Position numbers and translations under genes: made by a program
Shown: piece by piece, positions 7,236 to 16,207 of the stretch
How the letters are laid out: each line of letters opens with the position of its first letter
Position numbering within the stretch: position 1 is the first letter of the stretch
Notes under the pieces: generated by a model
Database searches by the model: none
Told to the model about the DNA's origin: nothing
The model's input: the letters and a program-made list of their open reading frames with translations, nothing else
From: Deltaproteobacteria bacterium
GTDB taxonomy: Bacteria; Desulfobacterota; Desulfobacteria; Desulfobacterales; UBA2156
Length of the DNA stretch: 53,078 bases
Reading direction: 5' to 3'
NCBI GenBank assembly: GCA_019309485.1
Contig: JAFDGC010000018.1
Span: 1 to 53,078, forward strand

Positions 7236-9425
7236 ATGAAAAAATTCGGAAAATACGCCAAATTCCTCATCTACGGCATCGCCGTGGTACTGATCAACCT
7301 TGCGGGCGTCACCCTTTTTCTTCGGGCGGATCTGACCCAAAACCGGCTTTTTTCCCTTTCCCCGGCAAGCCGAACGGCGGTTTCCACCTTGTCCGAACCG
7401 CTGACCATCCATGTCTTTTTCACCCAAAACCTTCCCGCCCCCCACAACCAGACCGAGCGGTATCTGAAAGACCTCCTGGAGGCGTATGCCGCGGCGTCCA
7501 ACCGGTTTTTCAACTACCGCTTTTTTCATGTGACGGCGGAAGACGAGGAGAGCAACCCCCGGGGCGCCCAAAACCGCAAGATGGCGGAAGCCTACGGGAT
7601 CCATCCCCTCCAGATCCAGATGGTGGACCAGGATGAAATCAAGTTCAAAAAGGCGTACATGGGACTGGTCCTGATCCACGGCGACATCGTGGAGCGCATT
7701 CCCGCCATCACCGCCACGGATGACCTGGAGTATCGCCTCACCACTGCCATCCGTAAGCTCAACAACAAAGTGAGTGCGCTGCTGAATCTCAAGGAGAAGG
7801 TGCACGTGACGCTGATTCTATCCTCCTCCCTGGAAACGGTCGCCCCCCACATGGGGATCCAGAAACTGGCCGACTATCCCGAGGCGATTCGGGAAATGGT
7901 CCAAACGCTCAATGCCAAGCTTTACCAAAAACTGGAATACACCCACGTGGATCCGACGAAAGATCCCGGCACCGAAAACCTTTTGAAGACCCATGATGTA
8001 CTGCAGCTCAAATGGCCGGCCCTCTTCAACGGAAAAGTGGCGGCCGGAACCGGCGCCATCGGCATTGTGATGACCCATGGGGAAAAGAGCGTGGAACTTC
8101 CCCTGTTGAATGTGATGCGCATTCCGATCCTCGGGACCCGATACGAACTGGTGGATCTCGACCGAGTGGAAGAGATGATCAATGCAGGTGTCGAACGTCT
8201 GGTGAACATCCATACGGACCTGGGGTATATGGCCGATCACGGTTCCCCGCCCCCCTTCGGAAGGGGATTCGCCGGACAACAGGACGCCGGCGCCTTGAGC
8301 ACTTTTTCGAGCCTGGCCGGGCAGAATTATGCGATCAAACCGATCCGGATAACGGAAGAAACGATCCCGGCAAACCTGGGCTGCCTCGTCATCGCCGGCC
8401 CCACCGAACCCCTTTCCGATTATGCCCTGTTCCAGATCGACCAGGCCCTCATGCGGGGAACCAGCCTGATGCTCTTTCCCGACGCCTTGAAGGAATCCCA
8501 AAGCCGGCAGGCCATGATGATGGGAGGGGGCCAGGAATTCCAGCCCTTTGATTCGGGTCTGGAAAAGCTGTTGTCCCATTGGGGGGTTACCCTCAAAAAA
8601 TCCCTTGTGCTGGATGAACATTGCTACCGGCAAACGCTGCCCCGGGAAATGGGCGGAGGGGAACAGTCCTTGTATTTCGCCCCGGTAATCCAGGATCGAA
8701 ATATCGATCATTCGTTGGATTTCATGAAACCCATCAAGGGGTTGGTAGCTCTCAAGGTTTCTCCCCTTACTCCGGATGAAAAACGCCTCCAGGAAAACGA
8801 CATCACGGCCTATCGCCTCCTTTCGTCTTCCGAAAAATCATGGGAGATCAAGAATCGGATCACCTTGAATCCCATGTTCCTCCGACCCCCTGCATCCGAT
8901 GAAGAAAAAGAGAAAAAAACATTGGCAATGCTCCTGGAGGGCGAATTTCCAAGCTACTTCGCCGGAAAGCCCCTCCCGGAAAAGCCGGTTGCAAAGGACC
9001 CGGTGGACGCCAAAGAAGCCGATGCCGATCCGGCCGCACACACCCGCCCGCAGCCGGAAAAAGATCCGGATCTTTCACGGATCAAGCCCAAAAAAGCCTT
9101 TCTGGCCGAGGGAAAGCCGGCCCGGGTCTTTGTCATGGCCTCCTCGGAGATGCTCAAGGACAACGTGATGGATCCGGAAGGAAAAACGGAAAACGCCATT
9201 TTCGTCTTGAACCTCCTGGATTATCTCAATCACCGGGAAGAAATCGCCGTGTTGCGGGGAAAAAGGGCGCGCTTCAATCCGCTTCAAGAAACCAGCGGTT
9301 TTACCAAGGCCCTCGTCAAGAGTGTTATGGTGACGGGCCTGCCGGCGGGTGTGATTCTTTTTGGATTGGGGGTATGGCTGAAAAGGCGGCGCCGGAAAAA
9401 GCGGATCCAGGCGATGTTCCAATGA
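7236..9425 (+). CDS. GldG-like membrane-anchored ABC auxiliary protein
   Basis: About 729 residues: an N-terminal transmembrane helix (FLIYGIAVVLINLAGVTLF, residues about 9-27), a very large extracytoplasmic region of the GldG/ABC-type uncharacterised transport kind, and a second helix near the C terminus (TGLPAGVILFGLGVWL) followed by a basic tail RRRRKKR. It is thought to form part of the exporter with the ATPase and permease upstream. I prefer ATG 7236 because AGGA at 7224-7227 is 8 bases ahead; the frame is open back to a GTG at 7203, but that part lies in the hairpin element. A charged lysine/proline-rich linker near residues 590-625 separates the main domain from the C-terminal part. 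Confidence 0.85.
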   Translation: MKKFGKYAKFLIYGIAVVLINLAGVTLFLRADLTQNRLFSLSPASRTAVSTLSEPLTIHVFFTQNLPAPHNQTERYLKDLLEAYAAASNRFFNYRFFHVTAEDEESNPRGAQNRKMAEAYGIHPLQIQMVDQDEIKFKKAYMGLVLIHGDIVERIPAITATDDLEYRLTTAIRKLNNKVSALLNLKEKVHVTLILSSSLETVAPHMGIQKLADYPEAIREMVQTLNAKLYQKLEYTHVDPTKDPGTENLLKTHDVLQLKWPALFNGKVAAGTGAIGIVMTHGEKSVELPLLNVMRIPILGTRYELVDLDRVEEMINAGVERLVNIHTDLGYMADHGSPPPFGRGFAGQQDAGALSTFSSLAGQNYAIKPIRITEETIPANLGCLVIAGPTEPLSDYALFQIDQALMRGTSLMLFPDALKESQSRQAMMMGGGQEFQPFDSGLEKLLSHWGVTLKKSLVLDEHCYRQTLPREMGGGEQSLYFAPVIQDRNIDHSLDFMKPIKGLVALKVSPLTPDEKRLQENDITAYRLLSSSEKSWEIKNRITLNPMFLRPPASDEEKEKKTLAMLLEGEFPSYFAGKPLPEKPVAKDPVDAKEADADPAAHTRPQPEKDPDLSRIKPKKAFLAEGKPARVFVMASSEMLKDNVMDPEGKTENAIFVLNLLDYLNHREEIAVLRGKRARFNPLQETSGFTKALVKSVMVTGLPAGVILFGLGVWLKRRRRKKRIQAMFQ

Positions 9426-9465
9426 CGAAAAAAGGGAAAATCGAGGGAATGAAAAAGGGGATCCG

Positions 9466-10446
9466 ATGAAAAAGAAGCTGGAATATATACTTTTGGCCGC
9501 CGTCATCCTCGCCGCCGGGGCTTATCTGATGTTTCGCCAGGCGGATCGAACCCGATACACCTTGCCGAAACTCCCCGAAATGCAACCCGGCGCCGTCACC
9601 CGCATGGAAATCACCCGAAAGGACCGCCGGATCTTCCTGGAAAAAAGCAATGACGGATGGCGCGTTTCTCCGGGGGGTTTTTCGGCCGACGAAAAAAAAG
9701 TGAACGATCTTTTGGACGCCCTCGCCAAGTTGATCCTTTCCGCACAGGTTTCGGAATCGAAAAACTACGCCCGATACGATCTGGGAGAGGAAAAAAGGAT
9801 CCACGTGAAAACTTTTGCCGGAAAAACCCTGAAGCGGGATTTGGCAATCGGCAGCACGGCATCCACCTTTCGCCACACGCATGTAAAAATCGCCGGGGAC
9901 CCCCACGTCTATCAGGCCCAGGGGAATTTGAAATCCAAGTTCAACGTGACGGTGGAAGGCCTCCGGGATAAAACCGTGTTATCCTTCGATCCCGCCCGTG
10001 TCCGGGAAGTTCTTGTGACTACCGAAGACACATCGGTGAAAATTGTTAAAAGAACCGCCCCGGAAACACCCTCCGAATCCGGTGAAAAAACCCAAGGGGA
10101 AAAATCTCCGGAATCGAAAAACAAGGGTGTCGTCTGGGAGACCGAGGGGGGACAGACCGTGGATTCAACCAAATTCATGGGTGTGCTTTCCGCATTGTCG
10201 GCCCTTGAATGTCAAAGTTATATAGATGACCGTAAAAAAGAAGACTTTAAAGACCCGTCCATCGAAATCGTGATTCGGGGGGAAAAGGAACACGTCCTCA
10301 AATTTTTTTCACCTGAAAAAAAGGATTCGAGGCATCGCCCGGGCCTTTCTTCCGACAACCCCGACCCATTCCTCATTGCCGACCACCAGATCCAGGATCT
10401 GCAGTCTTTCGTTAAATCCCTGGAGCCGCCGGAAGCAGCGAAATAA
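9466..10446 (+). CDS. DUF4340 domain protein
   Basis: A 326-residue protein with one N-terminal signal-anchor helix (YILLAAVILAAGAYLMF, residues 6-22) and an exported region. It matches DUF4340, which occurs almost always as the last gene of Gld-like ABC operons: repeats of an alpha/beta unit carrying patterns such as VTRMEITRKDRRIFLEK and DDGW-like turns. A glutamate/lysine-rich low-complexity insert is near residues 195-220. It begins 40 bases after the GldG-like gene with AAAGGGG ahead of the ATG. The function is unknown; its fixed position implies a part in the same envelope complex. Confidence 0.85.
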   Translation: MKKKLEYILLAAVILAAGAYLMFRQADRTRYTLPKLPEMQPGAVTRMEITRKDRRIFLEKSNDGWRVSPGGFSADEKKVNDLLDALAKLILSAQVSESKNYARYDLGEEKRIHVKTFAGKTLKRDLAIGSTASTFRHTHVKIAGDPHVYQAQGNLKSKFNVTVEGLRDKTVLSFDPARVREVLVTTEDTSVKIVKRTAPETPSESGEKTQGEKSPESKNKGVVWETEGGQTVDSTKFMGVLSALSALECQSYIDDRKKEDFKDPSIEIVIRGEKEHVLKFFSPEKKDSRHRPGLSSDNPDPFLIADHQIQDLQSFVKSLEPPEAAK

Positions 10447-10550
10447 AGCATTTGGAAAAAGCCGCGCCATCGAAAAAAATACGGATTCGAAACCGCCCGG
10501 ATTTGATCTTGTCAACGGGGTAAAAAATGGGATACAAAAAAGGATAAAGG

Positions 10551-10892
10551 GTGGATTTGCCCGGCCGACGGGTTTTTAAAGGGTTAAAAGAAGAGGCATT
10601 CAGATTGAACGAGCTTTATTTTCCGGATTTTTCCGATAAAATCCTTTTGATTTATCTGGGGAATCGAAATTCCGAAGAGAGTGTGGTCCTGGAAAACGTC
10701 GCATTCCAGGTTCAAGGGGACAAAATTTTCATGGTGGGCCGCATTGCCGAAGGCACCACGCCCAATGATTGGGCGTCCGGCGTGATTACCGCCGTTGCCT
10801 GGGACAGCATCGAGCAGTACCTGGTTTTCGATTCCCTCCAGGAATACATGGACCGCGTGGCCCGCTCTTTTACGGAAGAAAATTTTCATTGA
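10551..10892 (+). CDS. Conserved-looking small protein of unknown function
   Basis: About 113 residues starting at GTG 10551, with AGGA six bases before it. The sequence is soluble and mixed alpha/beta (LNELYFPDFSDKILLIYLGN, then VVLENVAFQVQGDKIFMVG) with an acidic C terminus. Two tryptophans in NDWASGVITAVAWDS are notable. I do not recognise a family. It is on the same strand as, and about 100 bases after, the DUF4340 gene, so it may belong to that transcript; it is convergent with the sigma-54 activator downstream. Confidence 0.6.
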   Translation: MDLPGRRVFKGLKEEAFRLNELYFPDFSDKILLIYLGNRNSEESVVLENVAFQVQGDKIFMVGRIAEGTTPNDWASGVITAVAWDSIEQYLVFDSLQEYMDRVARSFTEENFH

Positions 10893-10949
10893 CCCCGGCG
10901 CTGCCGGCAACCCCCGCACGAGGAACGCCCCGTTTTTCCTTTCCGTTGA

Positions 10950-12299
10950 TTATCCGGGCTTTTCCAGCCCGTGTTTTTTAATCCATTTCCATAGGGTCAC
11001 CCGGCTCACACCCAGCTGACGCGCCGCTTCGGCCCGGTTCCAGGCGGTCTTTTCCAGGGCCTTGATCAGCCGTTCTTTTTTCCCGGACCCTTCGGACGAA
11101 TTTACGGAAACGATTGCCGGCCGGGAAACGATTTTATGGGGAAGGTGCCGCATCTCGATACTGCCGTTTGGGCACAGGACAAACGCGTATTCCATGGCGT
11201 TTCGCAGTTCCCGCACGTTTCCGGGCCACGAATACGCCAAGAGCCGCTCCATGGCTTCCGGAGAAATCCTCAGAATCCGTTTGCCGGTCCTTTCGTTGTT
11301 CTGGCGGATAAAGTGTTCCACGATCACCGGAATATCCCCGGGACGATCCCTGAGGGGCGGCAACCGAATGGGAAAGACATTGATCCGAAAAAAGAGATCC
11401 TCCCGGAAACGCCCGTTTTCGATGAGGCGCTCCAGGTTCCGGTTCGTCGCCGAGACGATGCGGACATCCACCCTGATGGGCCGATGGTCCCCCACCCGCT
11501 CGATCTCCTTTTCCTCCAGCACCCGTAACAATTTGACCTGGATGGAAAGGGGGATATCCCCCACTTCATCCAGGAAGATGGTCCCTTCGTGGGCGGCTTC
11601 AAAACGCCCGATGCGGTTCCGGTCCGCACCGGTGTACGCCCCCCGGATATGACCGAAAAGCTCGCTTTCCAAAAGGTTTTCGTTGAGAGCGGCGCAATTG
11701 ACTTTGATGAACGGCCGGTGACTCCGGGGGCTCACATCATGGAGGGCTCTGGCCACCAGCTCTTTCCCGGTCCCGCTTTCCCCGTAAATCATGACCGGTG
11801 CATCGGTTTTTCCCACGTTGTCCACCAATTCATAAACCGATTGCATGGCGGTCGATTCTCCGAATATACCGTGATAACCTTCCTCCAGGTGAAGCGATTT
11901 CCTGAGTTCCAAGATTTCCTGCTGCTGCCGCACGATTTCCGATAGATCCGTAAGCGTCTCCACCGCTCCGAGAATCCTTCCGGCGGCGTCTCTTAGAACC
12001 GAGGCGTTTTTGATCACATTGATGAGCCGATTGTCCTTGTGGGTAATCAGGCACTTTTTGGCCCGGACGTCCCCCCTGGCGTAAAGGCCGCACCAGTTCT
12101 CGCCCGGACCCTTCCCGAAGATCTCACACCCCGTGCAGTCGAGCATCCTGCAGGATTTTCCGATCAACTCCGCCGCCGTATATCCGGTGAGGCGTTCCGC
12201 CGCCGGATTCATGGCCAGAATCCGCCCATGGGGGTCCACCACCAGAATCCCGTCCTGGAGTGTATCCACGATGGTCTTCCAATATTTCGAAACGTCCAT
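10950..12299 (-). CDS. Sigma-54 activator with cysteine-rich PAS domain
   Basis: An enhancer-binding protein of 449 residues. Domains: PAS at about 1-120, AAA+ at 145-385 with Walker A GESGTGKE (173-180), Walker B FLDEVG (242-247) and the sigma-54 contact loop GAYTGA (220-225), then a Fis-type HTH near 408-445 (AAARQLGVSRVTLWKWI). The PAS domain has five clustered cysteines (C50, C55, C58, C70, C83), a pattern that would suit an Fe-S cluster or a redox or sulfur-species switch; the ligand is not known. It is divergent from the octaheme-cytochrome operon and faces a perfect sigma-54 promoter, so it almost certainly controls that operon. GAYTGA instead of GAFTGA is a tolerated variant. Confidence 0.92.
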   Translation of the reverse strand: MDVSKYWKTIVDTLQDGILVVDPHGRILAMNPAAERLTGYTAAELIGKSCRMLDCTGCEIFGKGPGENWCGLYARGDVRAKKCLITHKDNRLINVIKNASVLRDAAGRILGAVETLTDLSEIVRQQQEILELRKSLHLEEGYHGIFGESTAMQSVYELVDNVGKTDAPVMIYGESGTGKELVARALHDVSPRSHRPFIKVNCAALNENLLESELFGHIRGAYTGADRNRIGRFEAAHEGTIFLDEVGDIPLSIQVKLLRVLEEKEIERVGDHRPIRVDVRIVSATNRNLERLIENGRFREDLFFRINVFPIRLPPLRDRPGDIPVIVEHFIRQNNERTGKRILRISPEAMERLLAYSWPGNVRELRNAMEYAFVLCPNGSIEMRHLPHKIVSRPAIVSVNSSEGSGKKERLIKALEKTAWNRAEAARQLGVSRVTLWKWIKKHGLEKPG

Positions 12300-12330
12300 G
12301 ACACGCCGCCTTCTCTTACAGATTAACAGG

Positions 12331-12492
12331 GTGTTAACTTAAGTTAACATAACATCTGCCGGTCTCCGAATCAAGCCGGAGGCGGCTTTTTCTTGGAAAC
12401 TCAGGGGCCTTGGAGGCATAGCGCCGCGATATTTCGGGCCCCGAGCCCCGGAATTTTTGAAACCGCGGATACGCGTGTTAACTGCTGTGTTC
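12331..12492 (+). promoter_or_regulatory. Candidate upstream activator sites for the sigma-54 promoter
   Basis: GTTAACTTAAGTTAAC at 12333-12348 is a perfect 16-base palindrome in the intergenic region ahead of the sigma-54 promoter. GTGTTAAC occurs at 12331-12338 and again at 12475-12482, the second followed by a half-site-like GTGTTCAC. Their position, 110-270 bases upstream of the -24/-12 element, is right for enhancer sites of the divergent activator. The palindrome is also 32 bases upstream of the activator start codon, so autoregulation is possible. Confidence 0.5.
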
Positions 12493-12602
12493 ACTTTCCT
12501 TTCTCCCGAAACATACCCGCCGATGACGGCCAAATCACGCCGGGAAAATTTTTTATTATAATTTCAATAGGTTGAATTCTTTCCGCCCCGGGTATGTCTT
12601 CC

Positions 12603-12617
12603 TGGCACCGATATTGC
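12603..12617 (+). promoter_or_regulatory. Sigma-54 (-24/-12) promoter of the octaheme cytochrome operon
   Basis: TGGCAC at 12603-12608, five bases, then TTGC at 12614-12617: an exact match to the sigma-54 consensus with the required 10 bases between GG and GC. It points toward the operon starting at 12966, leaving an untranslated leader of roughly 340 bases. The rest of the 12300-12965 gap contains the palindromes listed separately and short tandem repeats, but no gene that I can support. Confidence 0.85.
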
Positions 12618-12807
12618 GAAAATAATCCCGGCGAATTGAAGATCAACACAGCGGAGACTCTTGTTGGCAACCCTGCACGAGGGAAACGGAAGCCCCCGTG
12701 AACATATAAAAAGAGACGCGTTTGTTTTCATATAAGCGTTGCACCCCGCCTTTGGCGAGTATTTATTATAAAGGAACACGTTGAGGATCCTTGAAGGGGA
12801 AAACGAA

Positions 12808-12916
12808 TTCGAGGGTCCAAGGGTTCGAGGGTCCAAGGCTCCAAGAACATTAGAAGGACAGAGTTTATCAAAATCGGTATCGAAATCGTGATCGAAATCG
12901 TGATCGAAATCGAAAA
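12808..12916 (+). repeat. Short tandem repeats in the operon leader
   Basis: Two simple-repeat blocks lie in the leader between the sigma-54 promoter and the first gene: a 16-base unit around TTCGAGGGTCCAAGG present about twice (12808-12839), and a 12-base unit ATCGAAATCGTG present about three times with end variants (12877-12914). Such blocks are slippage-prone. No function is evident. Confidence 0.6.
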
Positions 12917-12965
12917 CAACACGTTGAAGTTACTTGGAAAAAAAGAGTCGAAAGGAGGAAAATAC

Positions 12966-13319
12966 ATGTTCAAACTGCACCAAAAACCCTGGATTTTCTT
13001 TTTCACCCTGTTCTTGGCCTTTTTGTTTATCGGGTCTGCCGTGGCCATTGAACCGGGCAACAAACGAAAAGGGAAATATACCTATCGCAAGGTGTACAAG
13101 GCCTGCTTTGAACGGGGCGCCGTGGAATCCCCCAAGCCGAGCATCAATCCCGATGCCCATACCCAGGCAGAATGGACCGAAATCTTCACCCAAAAAGACT
13201 TTGACGCATTCGGGTGCGCCGATGAGTGGGCGGCCCTGCCAGAGGAAGATGTCCGCGACATATACGCCTATCTTCACGGGCATGCCTCGGATTCCCCTAC
13301 GCCGGCCAAATGCAAGTAA
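12966..13319 (+). CDS. Small exported cysteine-containing protein, cytochrome-like fold without heme motif
   Basis: About 117 residues, starting at ATG 12966 behind AGGAGG. A signal peptide is clear (basic HQK, hydrophobic core WIFFFTLFLAFLFIGSAVA, cleavage after AVA near 27). The mature part reads KGKYTYRKVYKACFERG...DFDAFGCADEW...DIYAYLHGHA, a helical arrangement like a small cytochrome c domain, but there is no CXXCH, so no covalent heme. Three cysteines remain. It is the first gene of the octaheme cytochrome operon, so a periplasmic role with those proteins is likely. The frame is open to 12888 but that part is the tandem repeat. Confidence 0.7.
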   Translation: MFKLHQKPWIFFFTLFLAFLFIGSAVAIEPGNKRKGKYTYRKVYKACFERGAVESPKPSINPDAHTQAEWTEIFTQKDFDAFGCADEWAALPEEDVRDIYAYLHGHASDSPTPAKCK

Positions 13320-13380
13320 AACTCCGGGGATGGGAAATCCTTTTGTCATACCTCCCAGCAATGCTTAAAGGAGAATCATT

Positions 13381-14508
13381 ATGAAACGATCCGCCTTTTT
13401 CTTTTCCGTCCTTCTTTTACTGGCAACCGGCATGCACGGACTTTCGGCGGCCGCCGAAACCGCCAAGACACCGGAATGGTTTTTCCATGACATCGTGGAC
13501 ATGGAATTCGTCAAACAGCATGTGGATGTCCCCATGCCCGAAAATGTCATGCTCATCGATGCCCGCCCCACCCGTTCCAAGTATAACAAGGGGCATATCC
13601 CCATGGCCGTCAACATTCCGTATACGGAATTCGACAAACATGTGGACAAGCTTCCCAAGGACAAAACCGCCCTTCTTATTTTTTATTGCGAGGGCCCCCA
13701 ATGCAAGCTCAGCCACAAGAGCGCGAGAAAAGCCGAGGCCCTCGGATATACCAATGTGAAGGTCTTTGCGGGAGGATTCCCCCGCTGGATGGAAGAACCC
13801 GGACATTATGCGGCGGTACCCGGGGCGTTCGTTAAAAAACACATGGATAAAAAATCGGATATGGTCTTGATCGACTCCCGTCCCAAAAGATCCAAATACG
13901 ACAAAGGACACATTCCCGGCGCCGTCAGCATCCCGGATATGGACTTTGAAAAGATGCTAGATCAACTCCCCCGGGACAAAGAGACGCTGTTGGTCTTTTA
14001 CTGCGGGGGATTCAAGTGCAGGCTCAGCCATAAATCAGCCCAAAAAGCCATGGCACTGGGCTATAAAAATGTCGTGGTGTATGCCGCCGGATATCCGGAC
14101 TGGAAATCCACATACGGGGACATGGATGTGGCGGATGTCGGAGACAAGAAATCATCGACGACCCTGAAAGCCGGAAAAGAAGAAGGGAGCATCGATCCGG
14201 CCACGTTTGAACGTCTCGTCAAGGAAAATCCGGAACGTCTTCACATCGTGGATGTCCGGGATGCCGACGAATTCGCCAAGGGGAGCCTGAAAACCGCCGT
14301 CAATATTCCGGTGGACAAGCTCGAAGCGCGCATCAAGGAACTTCCGCCGGATAAACCGGTTGTCTTTGTTTGCGGCACCGGGGCCCGGAGCGGGGAATCC
14401 TACTATATGGTGAAAGACCTTCGCCCCGAACTCAAGGATGTCTTTTACGTGGAAGCGGAAATGACCTTTGCAAAAGACGGATCCTTTAAAATTGTGAAAG
14501 CCGATTGA
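13381..14508 (+). CDS. Exported protein with three rhodanese domains
   Basis: A 375-residue periplasmic protein: signal peptide at 1-25 and three consecutive rhodanese domains. Active-site loops: CEGPQCKLS (C103, C108), CGGFKCRLS (C208, C213) and CGTGARSG (C331). Each domain begins with the family motif LIDARPxRSKYxKGHIPxAVxIP or a close variant. The first two are near-duplicates with a paired CxxxxC loop, while the third has a classical six-residue loop. Rhodaneses move sulfane sulfur as a cysteine persulfide; here the likely partner is the octaheme cytochrome encoded next. AAAGGAG precedes the ATG. Confidence 0.9.
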   Translation: MKRSAFFFSVLLLLATGMHGLSAAAETAKTPEWFFHDIVDMEFVKQHVDVPMPENVMLIDARPTRSKYNKGHIPMAVNIPYTEFDKHVDKLPKDKTALLIFYCEGPQCKLSHKSARKAEALGYTNVKVFAGGFPRWMEEPGHYAAVPGAFVKKHMDKKSDMVLIDSRPKRSKYDKGHIPGAVSIPDMDFEKMLDQLPRDKETLLVFYCGGFKCRLSHKSAQKAMALGYKNVVVYAAGYPDWKSTYGDMDVADVGDKKSSTTLKAGKEEGSIDPATFERLVKENPERLHIVDVRDADEFAKGSLKTAVNIPVDKLEARIKELPPDKPVVFVCGTGARSGESYYMVKDLRPELKDVFYVEAEMTFAKDGSFKIVKAD

Positions 14509-14539
14509 TTGGATTACGGCTTTACAAATCCGTTTTTCG

Positions 14540-14565
14540 GGCCGGAGCACCCGGGTGCGCCGGCC
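14540..14565 (+). other. Strong hairpin between two operon genes
   Basis: GGCCGG (14540-14545) pairs with CCGGCC (14560-14565), enclosing GCACCC paired with GGGTGC, with one A-G mismatch. It lies between the rhodanese and octaheme cytochrome genes and has no U-tract, so an RNA processing or stability role is more likely than termination. Confidence 0.5.
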
Positions 14566-14596
14566 GTTTGAGCCCAATAATCAACTGGAGAACTCC

Positions 14597-16207
14597 ATGA
14601 ACCGGATGAACTTGAAAAGATGGGCAGGCGTGATGGCCGTGGGCGTCTTACTCTTTTCCGGAATCGCCTCGGGAGAAGAGGAGAATACGGATACGGCCCC
14701 CGGAAGGACCATGGCCCGCCAGGCCGTCCGCGGGGAGCGGCCGGGAATCACCGTGGACCATTCCCGGATCGACGCGCTGAAAAAACCCTTTTCTTCCGGG
14801 CCGGAAATCACCGGGACCTGCCTTTCCTGCCACACGGAAGCCGAGTCCCAGTTTCACCAGACCATTCACTGGACATGGCGGGCCGACGACGTGAAGGGGA
14901 AAGGCGGCTTTTCCCTCAACAACTTCTGCATCTCCGCCAACAAAATGACGGACAAAGGATGCCTGTCGTGCCATCCGGGATGGAACAAAGCCGTGGAGTC
15001 CGTCAACTGTTTGGTATGCCACGGACAAAAAGAAATCAACTGGGAAGAGGCCTTTGCGGACCTGAAAGTCTTTGCGGCCTCCGATGATGCCTCCGAAAAG
15101 GAAATCGCCGAAGAAATCCGGGCGAATATCCGGGATGCGGTAACGAACATCGGGCTCCCGGGACGGAAGAACTGCGGTTCCTGCCATTTTTACGGCGGCG
15201 GCGGGGACGGCGTGAAACACGGGGATCTCGATTCCTCCATGGCCCGTCCGAACAAGGCATTGGATGTCCACATGGGGGAAGACGGCCAGAACTTCACCTG
15301 CACCCGGTGCCACACCACCAAGCGGCATAATATCGCGGGCCGCATCTATACCGTCCCCGCGGCCACGGAGCGGAAAAGCCTGGTGGAAGACGATCTGACC
15401 GCCAAAATCACCTGCGAGTCCTGTCATACCGCCACACCCCACAAGAAGGGGTCCAAACCCAACGATCATACGGACAAGGTGGCCTGTCAGACCTGCCACA
15501 TTCCGTATTTTGCCCGGGTCAACCCCACCAAGATGTCCTGGGACTGGTCCAAGGCGGGAAAGCTCAAAGACGGCAAGCCCTTCAAGAGCAAGGGACCTTA
15601 TGGAAAAAAGGATTACCTGACCGTCAAGGGGGAAATGCGGTGGGAAAAGAACGTCCGACCCGAATATTTCTGGTTCAACGGCTCCATTGACGGCGTAACG
15701 GCCAAAGATCGCGTGGATCCCGGCACGGTGGTGGCGGTAAGTCATCCGGTGGGGAGCCAAGACGATCCCAACAGCCGGATTTTTCCCTTCAAAGTGCATC
15801 GGGGTGTTCAGCCTTACGATAAAATCCACAAGACCCTTTTGGCGCCGCTCCTTTCCGGAGACAAGGGATATTGGAAAACCCTGGATTGGAATTCGGCCCT
15901 GGCCGTGGGACAAAGCGCACTGGGACTCCCCTTTTCAGGAGAATTCGACTTTGTGGAAACCACTTACGTTTTTCCCACCACGCACATGGTGGCGCCCAAA
16001 AACAACGTGGTCCGCTGCAGCGAATGCCACGTGCGGAATGACGGGCGGATGGCCGATCTTGCCGGCTTTTACATGCCCGGCCGCAATCAGAACCGGTGGA
16101 TCAACACCATCGGTTGGGTGGCGGTCCTGGGGGCGGCTATCGGCGTGACGGTCCATGGGCTGGGACGCATCTTTTCACCGAAAAACGGTCGAAAGGAGAA
16201 TGGCTGA
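14597..16207 (+). CDS. Octaheme c-type cytochrome, tetrathionate reductase (OTR) family
   Basis: A 536-residue exported multiheme protein with eight CXXCH motifs (CLSCH twice, CLVCH, CGSCH, CTRCH, CESCH, CQTCH, CSECH). The GGGGDGVKHGDLD stretch after the fourth motif is typical of the OTR family. The Shewanella enzyme of this family reduces tetrathionate, nitrite and hydroxylamine in vitro. A signal peptide is at 1-26, and a C-terminal helix (WINTIGWVAVLGAAIGVTVH) near 500-520 should anchor it in the membrane, unlike the soluble Shewanella enzyme. Start ATG 14597 follows GGAGA. It overlaps the cytochrome b gene by one base, which makes that protein its probable quinol-linked electron donor or acceptor. 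Confidence 0.9.
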   Translation: MNRMNLKRWAGVMAVGVLLFSGIASGEEENTDTAPGRTMARQAVRGERPGITVDHSRIDALKKPFSSGPEITGTCLSCHTEAESQFHQTIHWTWRADDVKGKGGFSLNNFCISANKMTDKGCLSCHPGWNKAVESVNCLVCHGQKEINWEEAFADLKVFAASDDASEKEIAEEIRANIRDAVTNIGLPGRKNCGSCHFYGGGGDGVKHGDLDSSMARPNKALDVHMGEDGQNFTCTRCHTTKRHNIAGRIYTVPAATERKSLVEDDLTAKITCESCHTATPHKKGSKPNDHTDKVACQTCHIPYFARVNPTKMSWDWSKAGKLKDGKPFKSKGPYGKKDYLTVKGEMRWEKNVRPEYFWFNGSIDGVTAKDRVDPGTVVAVSHPVGSQDDPNSRIFPFKVHRGVQPYDKIHKTLLAPLLSGDKGYWKTLDWNSALAVGQSALGLPFSGEFDFVETTYVFPTTHMVAPKNNVVRCSECHVRNDGRMADLAGFYMPGRNQNRWINTIGWVAVLGAAIGVTVHGLGRIFSPKNGRKENG

